From: CAWGMT01 sp963823675
GTDB taxonomy: Bacteria > Planctomycetota > Planctomycetia > Isosphaerales > Isosphaeraceae
NCBI GenBank assembly: GCA_963823675.1
Contig: CAWGMT010000024.1
Span: 1 to 23,130, forward strand
Direction: 5' to 3'
DNA: 23,130 nucleotides
Shown: piece after piece, positions 1-7,862 of the stretch
Layout of the letters: each line of letters starts with the position of its first letter
Numbering within the stretch: the stretch's first letter is position 1
Notes under the pieces: generated by a model
Databases searched by the model: none
Told to the model about the DNA's origin: nothing
Seen by the model: only the letters and a program-made list of their open reading frames with translations
Program-made: the position numbers and the translations under genes

Positions 1-1305
1 CTTTGGCTCTCGCTGTAACTCCCTATCGGCAAGGATTGTACACCCGCGGCCTCGATTTTGGTAGCAGATTCGGTAGCATTTGAAACCGGATCGGTCCCCG
101 TCGCGGCCAGCGTCACGGTTTGTGTGTTCACCATGGGAACGGGTAGCGATTCCACCTCGCCACGCAAATCGTAAACCCCCACCTTGGCGTAGTGATCCAG
201 AGTTGTGCTCGCCTTGGCATGCCGGGCCAATTCGCGAACGGTCTCGATGGTATGCCGGAGCGAATCAGCGAACTCACGTAGTATGCCCGGAGAGAGTGGA
301 AGTCGGCTACCCCTTCGTCGGTCTTGTAATCGATGCCAGCGGCTTCCAGGTCCGCCGGATTGCCTTGGCGGTCTCATGGTGCAACGGAAACACGCTCTCG
401 CCGGGGACCTTGTCTTTAGCGATCCAGGATCGCAACTCGGCGGCCAAGGCATGGGAGATTGGCTGATCGGCAGACTTGCGGTTCTTGGTGCTTGAGGCGG
501 CCACGAAGACAGTCGGGTGCGGGTTGTCCAGCCGGAAGTTTTCCGGAGTCAGGGAGCACAACTCGGCAACTCGAAGTCCACTCCCGGCGGCGGTGCGATA
601 GGCGATCGATCGGAGGGCGCCACTCATGTTGAACAAGGTCGGACCGTTCGCGGCCGACTCGATCAGGCGGGCCAGTTCGTCATCGGTCAGAGCGCGACGC
701 TCATGGCGAACGTCCTCTCCCACGTTGTAAGCTTCGACCCCTTTCATCGGATTGCTTCTCATTCGCTTCTCAACCAGCCAGAGGCAGAACGCGCGGATGG
801 CGGCGCGGTAATGATTGACGGTCTGGGGAGACTTGCCAGCATCGAGCAGCGTCGCAAGAGCGGACTGAATCCCCTCGGGGGTCAGGTGAGACAGACAGGC
901 CGACTTCAGAGACTTCGCAAGATTCTCATCGGCCTGACGTTGACTATCCTCCCGGCGGCCACGCTCGATTGCGTCCAGGCGAACCCCCGAGACAGCGGCG
1001 ACGATCTTCCCAGCGCGGTCGCGGTACTGGTCGGCGTGCTTGACTGTCTTCTTTTTCGCCAGCATGTCCCCGTGCCAGTCGGCCAAGTGCTCGGCAACGG
1101 GCCGGGCTTCATGGTCGCGGTACGATTCGGCCTTACGATCGCTCAAACCACGACGGCGAAGAACGACTTCGTTTTCGAGCCGATTGGCGATCCGCTCGCT
1201 CTCCGCTTTGTCCGTGCATCCCATTACCTTGTGACGCTTGCCGTTTTCGTCGAAGTATAGGATGGTGTACTTACGCGAGCCTTTGGACTTGAATACACTA
1301 GCCAT
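1..1305 (-). CDS. Tyrosine recombinase (integrase), C-terminus off left edge, two frameshifts
   Basis: Site-specific recombinase, probably the integrase of the element at 1-6350. The chosen ATG (1305) begins MASVFKSKGSRKYTILYFDE and has AGGAGA about 8 bases upstream. An N-terminal arm-type segment is followed by a core-binding region (around KTVKHADQYRDRAGK) and the catalytic domain. The first catalytic Arg lies in GSGLRVAELCSL and the Lys in SSTKNRKSADQP. The frame then breaks near 350 and again near 258. Reading on in the shifted frames recovers HSLRAYYVSSLIRSG (HxxR) and ELARHAKASTTLDHYAKV (second His and Tyr nucleophile), so all catalytic residues are present. Adding one G and one C in short homopolymers repairs both breaks. 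About 60 further residues run off the edge without a stop. The family call is firm. The true C-terminus and attachment site are not visible. Confidence 0.88.
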
Positions 1306-1382
1306 TGGGTTCGTCTCCTGCTCACTCAGGGTCGAATCAAGGGGGCGGGATCGCGCCAACGGTCTCGTCCCCGACTCTTCCC

Positions 1383-1410
1383 ATTATCGCCGAATCTAGA
1401 ATCGCGTCAA
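1383..1410 (-). promoter_or_regulatory. Candidate sigma70-type promoter of the integrase gene
   Basis: On the minus strand, TTGACG (1410-1405) is followed after 16 bases by GATAAT (1388-1383). This places a start site near 1376, about 70 bases upstream of the integrase ATG. Both boxes are close to consensus, but planctomycete promoters are poorly defined, so this is only a sequence match. Confidence 0.4.
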
Positions 1411-1473
1411 TAGGTTTCTTGCTATGACCTAGTTAATCTGTGAAAATCTCTCAAATTCTGGAGGCAATCCCTT

Positions 1474-2136
1474 ATGAGCGGAATCGTTTACAAGTTCTTG
1501 CCTGCTGAATTCGCCCTCAAAGTCTTGGAGGAAATGCGGCTAAAGGTGTCTACGCCATCGGAACTGAACGACATTTACGATTTTTCCCCCAGAACTACCC
1601 CGCCGCAGAGCGAAGAGAGCACGTGGTCTTGTGATTCGGCGGACAAACTAGTTAAAGAGATGCAGACCAATTATGGACTTCTCTGCTTTTCGACGAGCTA
1701 TGCGAGTCCTTTGCTTTGGGGGCATTACGCACGCGGAGCGACGGGTTTAGCGCTTGGATTCGATTCCAGTCGCATTAAGGTGGGCTACAAGAGCGACGTC
1801 CAGTATGACGACTGCCGCCCGGCTTTTGAGATGCCGTTAACAGCTACGGAAGGCGATCTTGCGAGATCTCTAATGATCGTATCGTCATTCCAAAAAGCTA
1901 AGGACTGGGCATACGAGAAAGAGTTCCGGTACATCCTGAAACTTGATGACTGCGAACCGAGCGGTGGACTGTTTTTTTTCCGGTTTTACACCACTGCGTT
2001 AGCCGAAGTGATCATGGGTCCCCGTTTCGTTAGCGGCTCGTACCTTGAGCGGCTCGTCAAATCGCGTTACGGTCCCGGAGTCAAAATCTTGCAGGCAAGA
2101 ATGGACCCCGCAAAGTACGTGGTTCTGGCCGAATAG
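1474..2136 (+). CDS. DUF2971-family protein (cargo gene)
   Basis: A 220-residue protein of unknown molecular function. The family signature is LLCFSTSYASPLLWGHYA at about residues 69-86, followed by GLALGFD, and WAYEKEFRYI at about 148-157. These match the CFS...LWxHYA...W..E.EFR pattern of DUF2971. No signal peptide or membrane segment is seen. The ATG has GGAGG about 9 bases upstream. It is the only plus-strand gene in a block of minus-strand genes, set between the integrase and the primase, and its stop lies 9 bases from the convergent primase stop. It has more A/T runs than its neighbours and no frameshift. That position and composition suit acquired cargo. A defence role is plausible because DUF2971 genes are often seen in accessory islands, but nothing in this sequence proves it. 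Confidence 0.75.
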   Translation: MSGIVYKFLPAEFALKVLEEMRLKVSTPSELNDIYDFSPRTTPPQSEESTWSCDSADKLVKEMQTNYGLLCFSTSYASPLLWGHYARGATGLALGFDSSRIKVGYKSDVQYDDCRPAFEMPLTATEGDLARSLMIVSSFQKAKDWAYEKEFRYILKLDDCEPSGGLFFFRFYTTALAEVIMGPRFVSGSYLERLVKSRYGPGVKILQARMDPAKYVVLAE

Positions 2137-2145
2137 GCATCGGAC

Positions 2146-3331
2146 TCAGGCTTCCGTTGATAACGGACTCGCTTCCAAGACCGACGATTGGCAGACAACG
2201 ATGCCGGGCTCGGGGTCGCCAACAGCGTCACCCCATCGCTCGCGGGCCAGTTCCTCCCACGGGGTCGGGGCCGCAAGGATGCGATGCCAGAAGTAGCGAA
2301 TCAGGTTGAACCCAGCGGCGTGCAATTCTCCCCAGTCCTTATGCGGGCTCGGGGGCCGGACTCGAATTGATCGGGCGGGCCACCCTTCCGCGGAACGGTC
2401 CCCAGCTCCATCGGCATCGTGGGCCAGATACCACACGGGGGCGGAGCGCATCACGCGGCGGGCGAGGGGGTCGGGTCGGCTCGACGCCGATCCCAGGGTC
2501 ACGACAGCGGTCAGGTCCCCGAGAGCCTGACCAAGTAGCATGGCGTCGAATTCCCCCTCGCAAACGACCAACGGCTTACCGGGCTGGATGGCGGCGGGGG
2601 TCGGATAGATTGCGGGCCGGTCGCGGTACGCTTCGACGTACTTCGCTCCCTTGAACTCACCGAGGCGGCGAACCTTGACCATCGCCAGGCGGTCGCCATC
2701 GAGCCATGGAATGACGACACCAGCGATTCCCCAGTATCTCACCCCTCCCTCGATGGGAATCCCCACGCCGGGCGTCCATCCGAGGCGATGCCGGCGGATT
2801 GTGTCCTCGGTCAATCCCCTCCCCATGAGGTAAGCCAATGCGGCATCTCCCTCGGGCGTCCAGAGGCGGCCGGCGGCATCTTCGACCAGCTTGAGGGCAT
2901 CGGCCAGGGGCAACCCCGAGGGCTTCTCGGCGGCGGCCGCAGGGGTCTTGCCGGGCTTGGCGGCCGGGGGCCTCGGGCGGGTTGGCTCTCCCTGTCCCGA
3001 GGGCATCACGATGCGGGCTTGGTCAGCCAGCCAGCGAACGGCCTCGGGAAATGTCCAGTTCTGCAATCTCATCACCAAGCGCGGCGGCGTCTCCCGTGTT
3101 CGCCACAACCGAAGCATTTCCACTCCCGCCTTGCGGCGGTCACGCAAAATGACGGATTGCTGTCATCGTGGAACGGGCAGGGCCACCACAGGCGGCGTCC
3201 GCGCTCCCCGCGGCGACCTGGCGCACGGCCAAGCAAGGCGGTCGCGATGGCGGCCAGGTCGATGTTGTCCTTGATCGCGTCCCACTCGATCGGGCGATCA
3301 TTTTGGTTGGGTGCGCCAGCTCGGTGTCCAC
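2146..3331 (-). CDS. CHC2 zinc-finger / Toprim DNA primase, frameshifted
   Basis: Primase that would make RNA primers for replication of the element. The N-terminal part has a CHC2 zinc finger: WWPCPFHDDSNPSF then WKCFGCGEHG. The C-terminal part is a Toprim domain with VVCEGEFDAML, then AHDADGAGD and KDWGELHAAG. The two parts lie in different frames that meet near 3080-3100. Removing one G from GGG and one T from TT there gives GCGEHGDAAALVMRLQNW, the usual continuation, so the gene is probably whole. The start is uncertain. GTG at 3331 gives MDTELAHP and leaves the upstream repeat array outside the gene, but it needs one extra A in the run at 3301-3304. ATG codons at 3356 or 3392 are in the zinc-finger frame but would lie inside the array. 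It follows the RepA-like ATPase, as in plasmid and phage replication modules. Confidence 0.85.
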
Positions 3332-3333
3332 CC

Positions 3334-3418
3334 CATAGAGTGCCAGTCCCTCTCATAGAGTGCCACCCTTCCAAGCTTGGCACCCTTGGCATCCTATGGT
3401 GCCAGTTGGCGTTCTATG
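3334..3418. repeat. Symmetric array of four 12-bp repeats; candidate origin iterons or operator
   Basis: Four copies of CATAG-RRY-GCCA fill the gap between the ATPase stop and the primase start. CATAGAGTGCCA occurs at 3334-3345 and 3354-3365. CATAGAACGCCA (3418-3407) and CATAGGATGCCA (3398-3387) are in the opposite orientation. Copies within each pair are exactly 20 bases apart, and the two pairs mirror each other about position 3376. The palindrome CCAAGCTTGG (3371-3380) sits at the centre. The spacing and placement suggest binding sites for a replication initiator or repressor. The function is inferred. Confidence 0.65.
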
Positions 3419-3419
3419 G

Positions 3420-4776
3420 TCAGTTTGCCTGCGCGATGGATGCATTGGTCAATCGCCAAAACCACTTGGCGTCCTTGCCGAATCCGTCCCGATACGACTC
3501 AACTCCGATGTCTTGTTTGGCACGCTTCAGAGTGCGCGTTGCGATGCCACTATCGCGTCTGGCGTCCTCCACTTCCTTGGCCGGCATCGGTCCACTCGCA
3601 AGGATTTCTTTGAGCCAGTGGGCGGCCTCTTTTCGCTCCCCTGCTTGTCCGGGATCTTGAGCGGCCTCGATCTCGGCGGCAAGAGCCTCATCAACCGTGA
3701 CGGCAACAGCACCATCGAGCCACTCGACTCGCGGACCGTCCCCGCGATCCTCGATGATGTAAGCCAGCGTCGGGGCCGTGTCGGCCAGGTTCCCGCCGTT
3801 GTCGAGCATGAGCACACGGCGGCCGGTTGTGTCAGAACGATCACGAACGAACGCGAAATTCGCACGGCAGGCACCGACGTAGGCAATCGAGCCGATAACG
3901 CGATGCTTGCCGTTGCTCCCCCCGGCTTTGCTGAAATGACTAACCAACACGACTGCGACATTGAGGCGCTCGAGCCATCGCCTTCACGGGAGAAAGAATC
4001 CCACGCAGCTCAGCGTTGCGATGGTCGTCAATACCTCCGAGATAGGCACTTACGGGGTCAACGACGATCAGCTTGCAATCGCCAAGACCAGCGGCGGCGG
4101 CCTCGATCCTGTCAAGATCGTGACGCAGGCTCGGGAATTGCTCAGTCGCAGGAAGCGATCGCTTTGGGTTGGAGCTATCGCCAGGGATGATGATCGACTC
4201 TAATATGTGGATGCGATTCAGATCGGCACCAGTGGCCTTGAGGCGGGGCACGATGGTCCGGCTCGGGTCATCTTCGGCGCTCATAATGATGACGCTCCCC
4301 GGTCCCTCCGGGGTATCGCCACCCGGCAACGGTACGGCTCGGGAAACGGCAGCGGCTATCGCCAGCGTCACGTAGGATTTCCCGAGTTTGGGGTCGCCAG
4401 CAAAGAGTGTCAGCATCCCCAGCGGCACACGGCCTGACCAAAGCCACTCGACATTCCGAGGCGTGATGCCGGCGGCGCAGGTCATTTTGACTACTGCGCC
4501 GACCGGATTCGCGATTTCGTCGCCACCGGCATCCTCGGGCGGCGGTCCGTCTGGCTTGGCGTCGTCAATCCCCTGTTCGATGGCGGACTGTTCCTCGGGC
4601 GGCACGCTCTCGAGAAAACCAAGGAATGCTGCATTGCGGTCCCGGAAGGGTATGCCAGCAAGATGGTCGCATAGCCGACGCTCGCAGCCTTCGAGGCAAT
4701 CAAGCTCGCCGTTAATGGACAAATCGGAGAACAACCGGGCCAGTCCCCAGCAAAGCAAAGGGGTCGGTTTCATCAT
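3420..4776 (-). CDS. RepA-like AAA ATPase (replicative helicase type), one frameshift
   Basis: A protein of about 450 residues of the phage/plasmid RepA-like (AAA_25) ATPase type, probably a hexameric helicase or helicase loader. Walker A is GDPKLGKSY at about residues 127-135 and Walker B is LIVVDP at about 236-241. After HRNAELRGILSPVKAMAR the frame breaks near 3966. Dropping one C gives ARALNVAVVLVSHFSKAGG, the expected next strand, and the frame then runs to the stop at 3420. The C-terminus looks like a winged helix (ASGPMPAKEVEDARRDSG ... RTLKRAKQDIGV ... WFWRL) typical of this group. The start is one of two adjacent ATGs (4776 or 4773). It overlaps the upstream HTH gene by about 65 bases and precedes the primase, which supports a joint role in replication. 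Confidence 0.82.
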
Positions 4777-5035
4777 CGGCCGCCCCCTTGCGAATCCATC
4801 CAGCGCCGATGGTCCCCGTTCGCCACAAGACGCGGCGGCCGATTCGTATGTCCGGCGGCGGCATCTTGCCGGCGGCTCGCTCCCTCTCCAAGAGGCGTTT
4901 CGACACCCCAAGTAGACCGGCGATGTCGGCCAAGTCCCACGCTAGGCGTTCGCGGATCGGCACCGCCTCGGGCAAGCGGCCGGCGGGACGGCTCGGGGGC
5001 TCGATTGCGGCCTCGGTGCGTTGAGGGCGATTCAT
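4712..5035 (-). CDS. Excisionase-like helix-turn-helix DNA-binding protein
   Basis: A 107-residue protein with a MerR/excisionase-type helix-turn-helix (HTH_17 style): DLADIAGLLGVSKRLLERER, then AGKMPPPDIRIGRRVLWR and a closing GWIRKG. Such proteins act as excisionases or as small regulators of mobile elements. Its ATG overlaps the stop of the upstream gene as ATGA, so translation is probably coupled. The last 20 or so residues overlap the ATPase gene start in another frame and may be wrong if a base is missing there. It could bind the repeat array at 3334-3418, but that is speculation. Confidence 0.78.
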   Translation of the reverse strand: MNRPQRTEAAIEPPSRPAGRLPEAVPIRERLAWDLADIAGLLGVSKRLLERERAAGKMPPPDIRIGRRVLWRTGTIGAGWIRKGAADDETDPFALLGTGPVVLRFVH

Positions 5036-5351
5036 GAGTCACCCCCTTCACGCGCGGCCGTCTGCCGGGGCTTTATGGGCGAAGATGCGCGTAACCCAAA
5101 GACCCAGGCGTCGATCGTCTCGGTGCGCCATCGCGGTGACCGGCGGGCAGCGTAAAGATCGGGCTCCGGGAGACGGCCAGCGGCCCGCAACTGATCGATC
5201 TTTTCGGCGTCGCATCCACGGAGTCGGGCGATGTCGGACGTGCGCAATTTCGGCTCGATGGCGCTGGCCTTGACCAGCCTGCCATCAGCAACATGTTTGG
5301 CGAGCGCGGGCGCAAAGTCAACGTCCCCGCGGCGCGTGGTGTTTCATCCAT
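5032..5351 (-). CDS. Second excisionase-like HTH protein, frameshifted N-terminus
   Basis: The firm part runs from 5247 (TTG) to 5032: RTSDIARLRGCDAEKIDQLR, AAGRLPEPD, then SPRWRTETIDAWVFG. This is the same plan as the next gene: a short helix-turn-helix, the G.LP.PD turn and a W-rich wing, so the two are probably paralogous regulators. An ATG at 5351 (MDETPRAAGTLTLRPRSP) lies in another frame and could be the real start if one base is wrong near 5270-5290. The stop overlaps the next ATG (ATGA). A role in excision or control of the element is likely but not shown. Confidence 0.62.
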
Positions 5352-5525
5352 CGGCAATTTCCGAGAAACGAGAAGGGAATCAGAAGTGATCAAACTGGAC
5401 TTCGTAGTCAAGCGGATTCGTGCGCCCCGATCGATCGGGATGGATACCCGAGGTACCACCGAGAGGCGGGCGTTGCGGATTGTCGGCTTCGCTACACCGC
5501 GAGGCGAAACAAAGCGCGTGTGAGG

Positions 5526-5750
5526 TCACTGGCCGATCAACTGCTCCAGCGATTTGCCAGCAATTGCTTCAAGGTCGGCTTCTTGGACAACTACGAGTCG
5601 GCCATACCGTTCATGACCGCTCACGACTACGATGGGAAGTTGTTGACGGCCAATGGACACACTTCTAGCGCGTTCCCACAGCCGGTAAATCGGATGAGGT
5701 TCGTATCGTTCTTCCAGCACGTGGAATCGCCGTTTCTTCAACCCATTCAT
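5526..5750 (-). CDS. Small hypothetical protein
   Basis: An ORF of 74 residues beginning MNGLKKRRFHVLEERYEPHP and ending EADLEAIAGKSLEQLIGQ. It is charged and soluble-looking, with a basic N-terminus and an amphipathic C-terminal helix. GGGATACGAGAGAGA precedes the ATG and is purine-rich. An in-frame ATG at 5768 is an alternative start. It overlaps the end of the upstream gene by about 85 bases in another frame, so a frameshift joining the two is possible. No family is recognised. It is probably part of the minus-strand operon of the integrated element. Confidence 0.5.
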   Translation of the reverse strand: MNGLKKRRFHVLEERYEPHPIYRLWERARSVSIGRQQLPIVVVSGHERYGRLVVVQEADLEAIAGKSLEQLIGQ

Positions 5751-6243
5751 TTCTCTCTCGTATCCCATTCCCGGTAATCCTCGCAAAACGAAAAATGCAG
5801 CATTCGTAGCAATGACAAGTCGTCCGGCGCGCGGCTTCCGGTAGCTCGTCCCAGTAAGTATCGCCATCGAAGTTGCGGATAACGCTAAAGAGCCAACGAG
5901 TGAAGGAGTCGTGTGTGGTGCCGAGTACTCCCGCAATCTTGCCGGTTTGCATCCCGTGCAGGATGTCAATTACCAGGTTGGCCTCAGCGCTCCCTGACCG
6001 ATTCCGCAACCGTCCAACGACGGTCATTGCTTGCCTTTCGCGCAGCCCAAGGCATTCGCCTATGAACTCGACAGGGGCATCATCGAATCGCCTGGCGATG
6101 GCGTCCCGGACATACTCGATCGCCCTCGCACGCAAGGCTTGAATCTGCTTCTTCGTAGCGGGCTCACGAGGGAAGCAATGGCCCATCGTCCGAGCGGCGC
6201 CTTGCGGGATCGCAACAGGCGATCGCTTGCCGAAATGAGTCAT
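5665..6243 (-). CDS. Hypothetical protein with Cys-His cluster
   Basis: About 192 residues from ATG 6243 (MTHFGKRSPVAIPQGAARTM). The middle is helical: ATKKQIQALRARAIEYVRDA, then FIGECLGLRERQAMTVVGRL. ANLVIDILHGMQTGKIAGVL and HDSFTRWLFSVIRNFDGDTY follow. Near the C-terminus TCHCYECCIF has four closely spaced Cys and one His, so it may bind a metal. I do not recognise the family. It is the first gene of the minus-strand block that leads to the HTH, ATPase and primase genes, so a regulatory or replication role is possible but not supported by any motif. Confidence 0.55.
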   Translation of the reverse strand: MTHFGKRSPVAIPQGAARTMGHCFPREPATKKQIQALRARAIEYVRDAIARRFDDAPVEFIGECLGLRERQAMTVVGRLRNRSGSAEANLVIDILHGMQTGKIAGVLGTTHDSFTRWLFSVIRNFDGDTYWDELPEAARRTTCHCYECCIFRFARITGNGIRERNEWVEETAIPRAGRTIRTSSDLPAVGTR

Positions 6244-6349
6244 GGACCCACCGATTCGGCGGTAGCGCGAACCGCCGCGCAGTTTCGCAACCACTCTGGA
6301 TTTGCTGGACACGGCGCGAAGTCTCCACACTTAGATTGACAAGCGGAAT

Positions 6350-6853
6350 TGGGTGCAACGCCTCAAGAATACGTCTCCATATGCCTTAACCCCAAAATCG
6401 GTTGTGTCAAGTACGCAGAGTGCAACGGGCTTCGAGCCATTCGGCTCTCCGCGAAGCCGATCTACCTCGCGTTCAGATGCGGGCGGCGCTTAAGGATAGA
6501 GCCTTTGAAGATCTCGCTGGGTGTACTCGCGCGGTCTCTACATCTCTTCTGTTTAGGTAAATCGCGCCGGTTTGCCTCTATCGGCGCACATTTTCTTCGC
6601 GTGAGAACTGTTTGGCGATATTACAAAAAAATCGTCATTTTTTGGCGTAGTATTACGCGCATGGGCGATCCGCTTCACCCGCGCCGGCGGTAAGCCTACG
6701 GGCGCAGCGGGCACGCATGCCATGTTCAAACCGGGCGGCTGGCAGAGCGGCCTTGCACGCCCGCACTGCCTCTATAACACTATGTTTAGCCAAACTGGGT
6801 TCAAAAATCCTTCGGGCGGTGTCAACCGAAAAAAAATCGACGGAGTAGCCTCG
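6350..6853. other. Intergenic region with direct and inverted repeats
   Basis: No convincing gene is seen here. It separates the minus-strand replicon genes from a plus-strand start at 6854, so promoters for both directions should lie in it. The most AT-rich part (6611-6658) has TTTGGCG at 6611 and 6641, 30 bases apart, each followed by a GTATTAC/ATATTAC-like tail. GCGTA-GTAT-TACGC is a perfect inverted repeat at 6645-6658. These may be repressor sites or the outer end of the integrated element. Confidence 0.4.
6611..6658. repeat. Paired TTTGGCG direct repeats and GCGTA/TACGC palindrome
   Basis: TTTGGCGATATTAC (6611-6624) and TTTGGCGTAGTATTAC (6641-6656) form an imperfect direct repeat, separated by an A-run and a T-run. 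The second copy overlaps the inverted repeat GCGTA(GTAT)TACGC. The layout suggests a two-site operator or an attachment region. Function is unknown. Confidence 0.4.
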
Positions 6854-6883
6854 ATGGCGATCTACTTCACATGCCCGTGCGGG
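6854..6883 (+). pseudogene. 5' end of a CPCG zinc-ribbon gene cut by the IS21-like transposon
   Basis: ATG at 6854 has GGAG (6842-6845) 8 bases upstream and encodes MAIYFTCPCG before the transposon end at 6884. The start resembles the CxC zinc-ribbon N-terminus common in planctomycete proteins. Reading on into the transposon gives only a short tail. No clear continuation was found after the other transposon end at 11303, so the rest of the gene may be lost or out of frame. Confidence 0.5.
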
Positions 6884-6934
6884 TGTCGTTTGCAACCAGA
6901 AAGGGTACCACTTTCGGAGACCACCGGGTACCAC
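6884..6934 (+). repeat. Left terminal inverted repeat of the IS21-like transposon
   Basis: Starts TGTCGTTTGC and contains GGGTACCAC at 6903-6911 and 6926-6934. The first 29 bases match the reverse complement of the right end at 22 positions. These repeats are probable IstA binding sites. Confidence 0.8.
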
Positions 6935-7072
6935 CTGAGCGGTTGCGGCGCGGTGTGATTGGCTGGATTGGAGTGAAGATGACGATTCCTGCGCGGTCGC
7001 AACTCCGTCGCGGCCGGCGGACAATCGGGGCGGGAGGCAGCAGGCAGGGCGATCGTCGCGGTGACAGATCGC

Positions 7073-7862
7073 TTAAGTTCGGTCGGCCTCATTGGTCCCG
7101 AAAACGGGCCGAGAGCGAGAGGCGCGGTAGGAACGACCAGTAAGCTTCAAGATCACGGCGCCATCGACCAATCGGTCCAGAAACGCGGTCGCTAACGGCG
7201 GATCGGCGAGATAGTCAGCCCAGGCTTTGAAGTCGATATTGGTCGCCAACGCAGTCGAACGTCGGCCAGTGCGGGCATCGAGCAGACGATAGTAAACCGT
7301 GCTGGCCTGAGCCTGGACTTCACGCTCCAAACGGTCGAAACCAAACTCGTCGATCAGCAACAGGTCCAATCGCGCGTAAGCATTGAGCGTCCGAGCAAAG
7401 GTCCCGTCGGCCATCGCCGCCGTAAATTCCTGGAGCAGCTTGTGCGGTCGCATAACGGACGTGATAACCCAGCACGCACGCGGCCCGGCCGATCGCTTGG
7501 AGAATCCGAGTCTTGCCCAGGCCACTTTGACCCACCAGGACAACGTTCTCGCGGCGGCGTACGAAGTCACACGTGGCCAGTTGCTCGATCGTCCGCCGAT
7601 CGATCCCCTTGGCATTGAACGCCCAGTCAAAACCTTCCAGGGTGGTCAGTTCGCGGAACTTGGCCGCACGAATCCGCCGGTTGACTGCCCGCTGCCTACG
7701 ATTCTCGGCAGGCTCCGCCAGCAGGCGATGGAGGAACGCCAGGTGGCTCAGTAATTCCCGCTCCGCCGCCGAGAGGGCCGCGTCGAGCATGGCCGGTGTC
7801 ACCGCGACGCCCAGAGTTCGCAGCGCGGCTGTGACGTCGTCATGCAGGCTCCGCGGAGTCAC
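7073..7862 (-). CDS. istB: IS21-family IstB ATPase (transposition helper), one frameshift
   Basis: AAA+ ATPase that helps the IstA transposase choose and activate targets. GTG at 7862 starts it (MTPRSLHDDVTAAL) and overlaps the istA end by about 23 bases in another frame, the usual istAB arrangement. Walker A is GQSGLGKT and Walker B is LLLIDEFGFD. The C-terminal part includes TALATNIDFKAWADYLADPP and ends in FGTNEADRT. The frame breaks near 7442, between HVRYATA and KLLQEFTAAMADGTF. Dropping one base rejoins a protein of about 262 residues, normal for IstB. Confidence 0.88.

Noticed and set aside
6349..6693. Plus-strand open frame of 114 codons in the intergenic region
   Set aside because: No motif, unlikely composition, and it spans the repeat and AT-rich region. 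Treated as non-coding.
6785..6815. Possible tRNA T-arm (GGGTTCAAAAATCC)
   Set aside because: The stem pairs badly, and no acceptor, D or anticodon arms could be found around it.
7430..7450. Programmed frameshift in istB
   Set aside because: IS21 istB is not known to need an internal shift, there is no clear slippery site, and many other genes here show the same kind of break.
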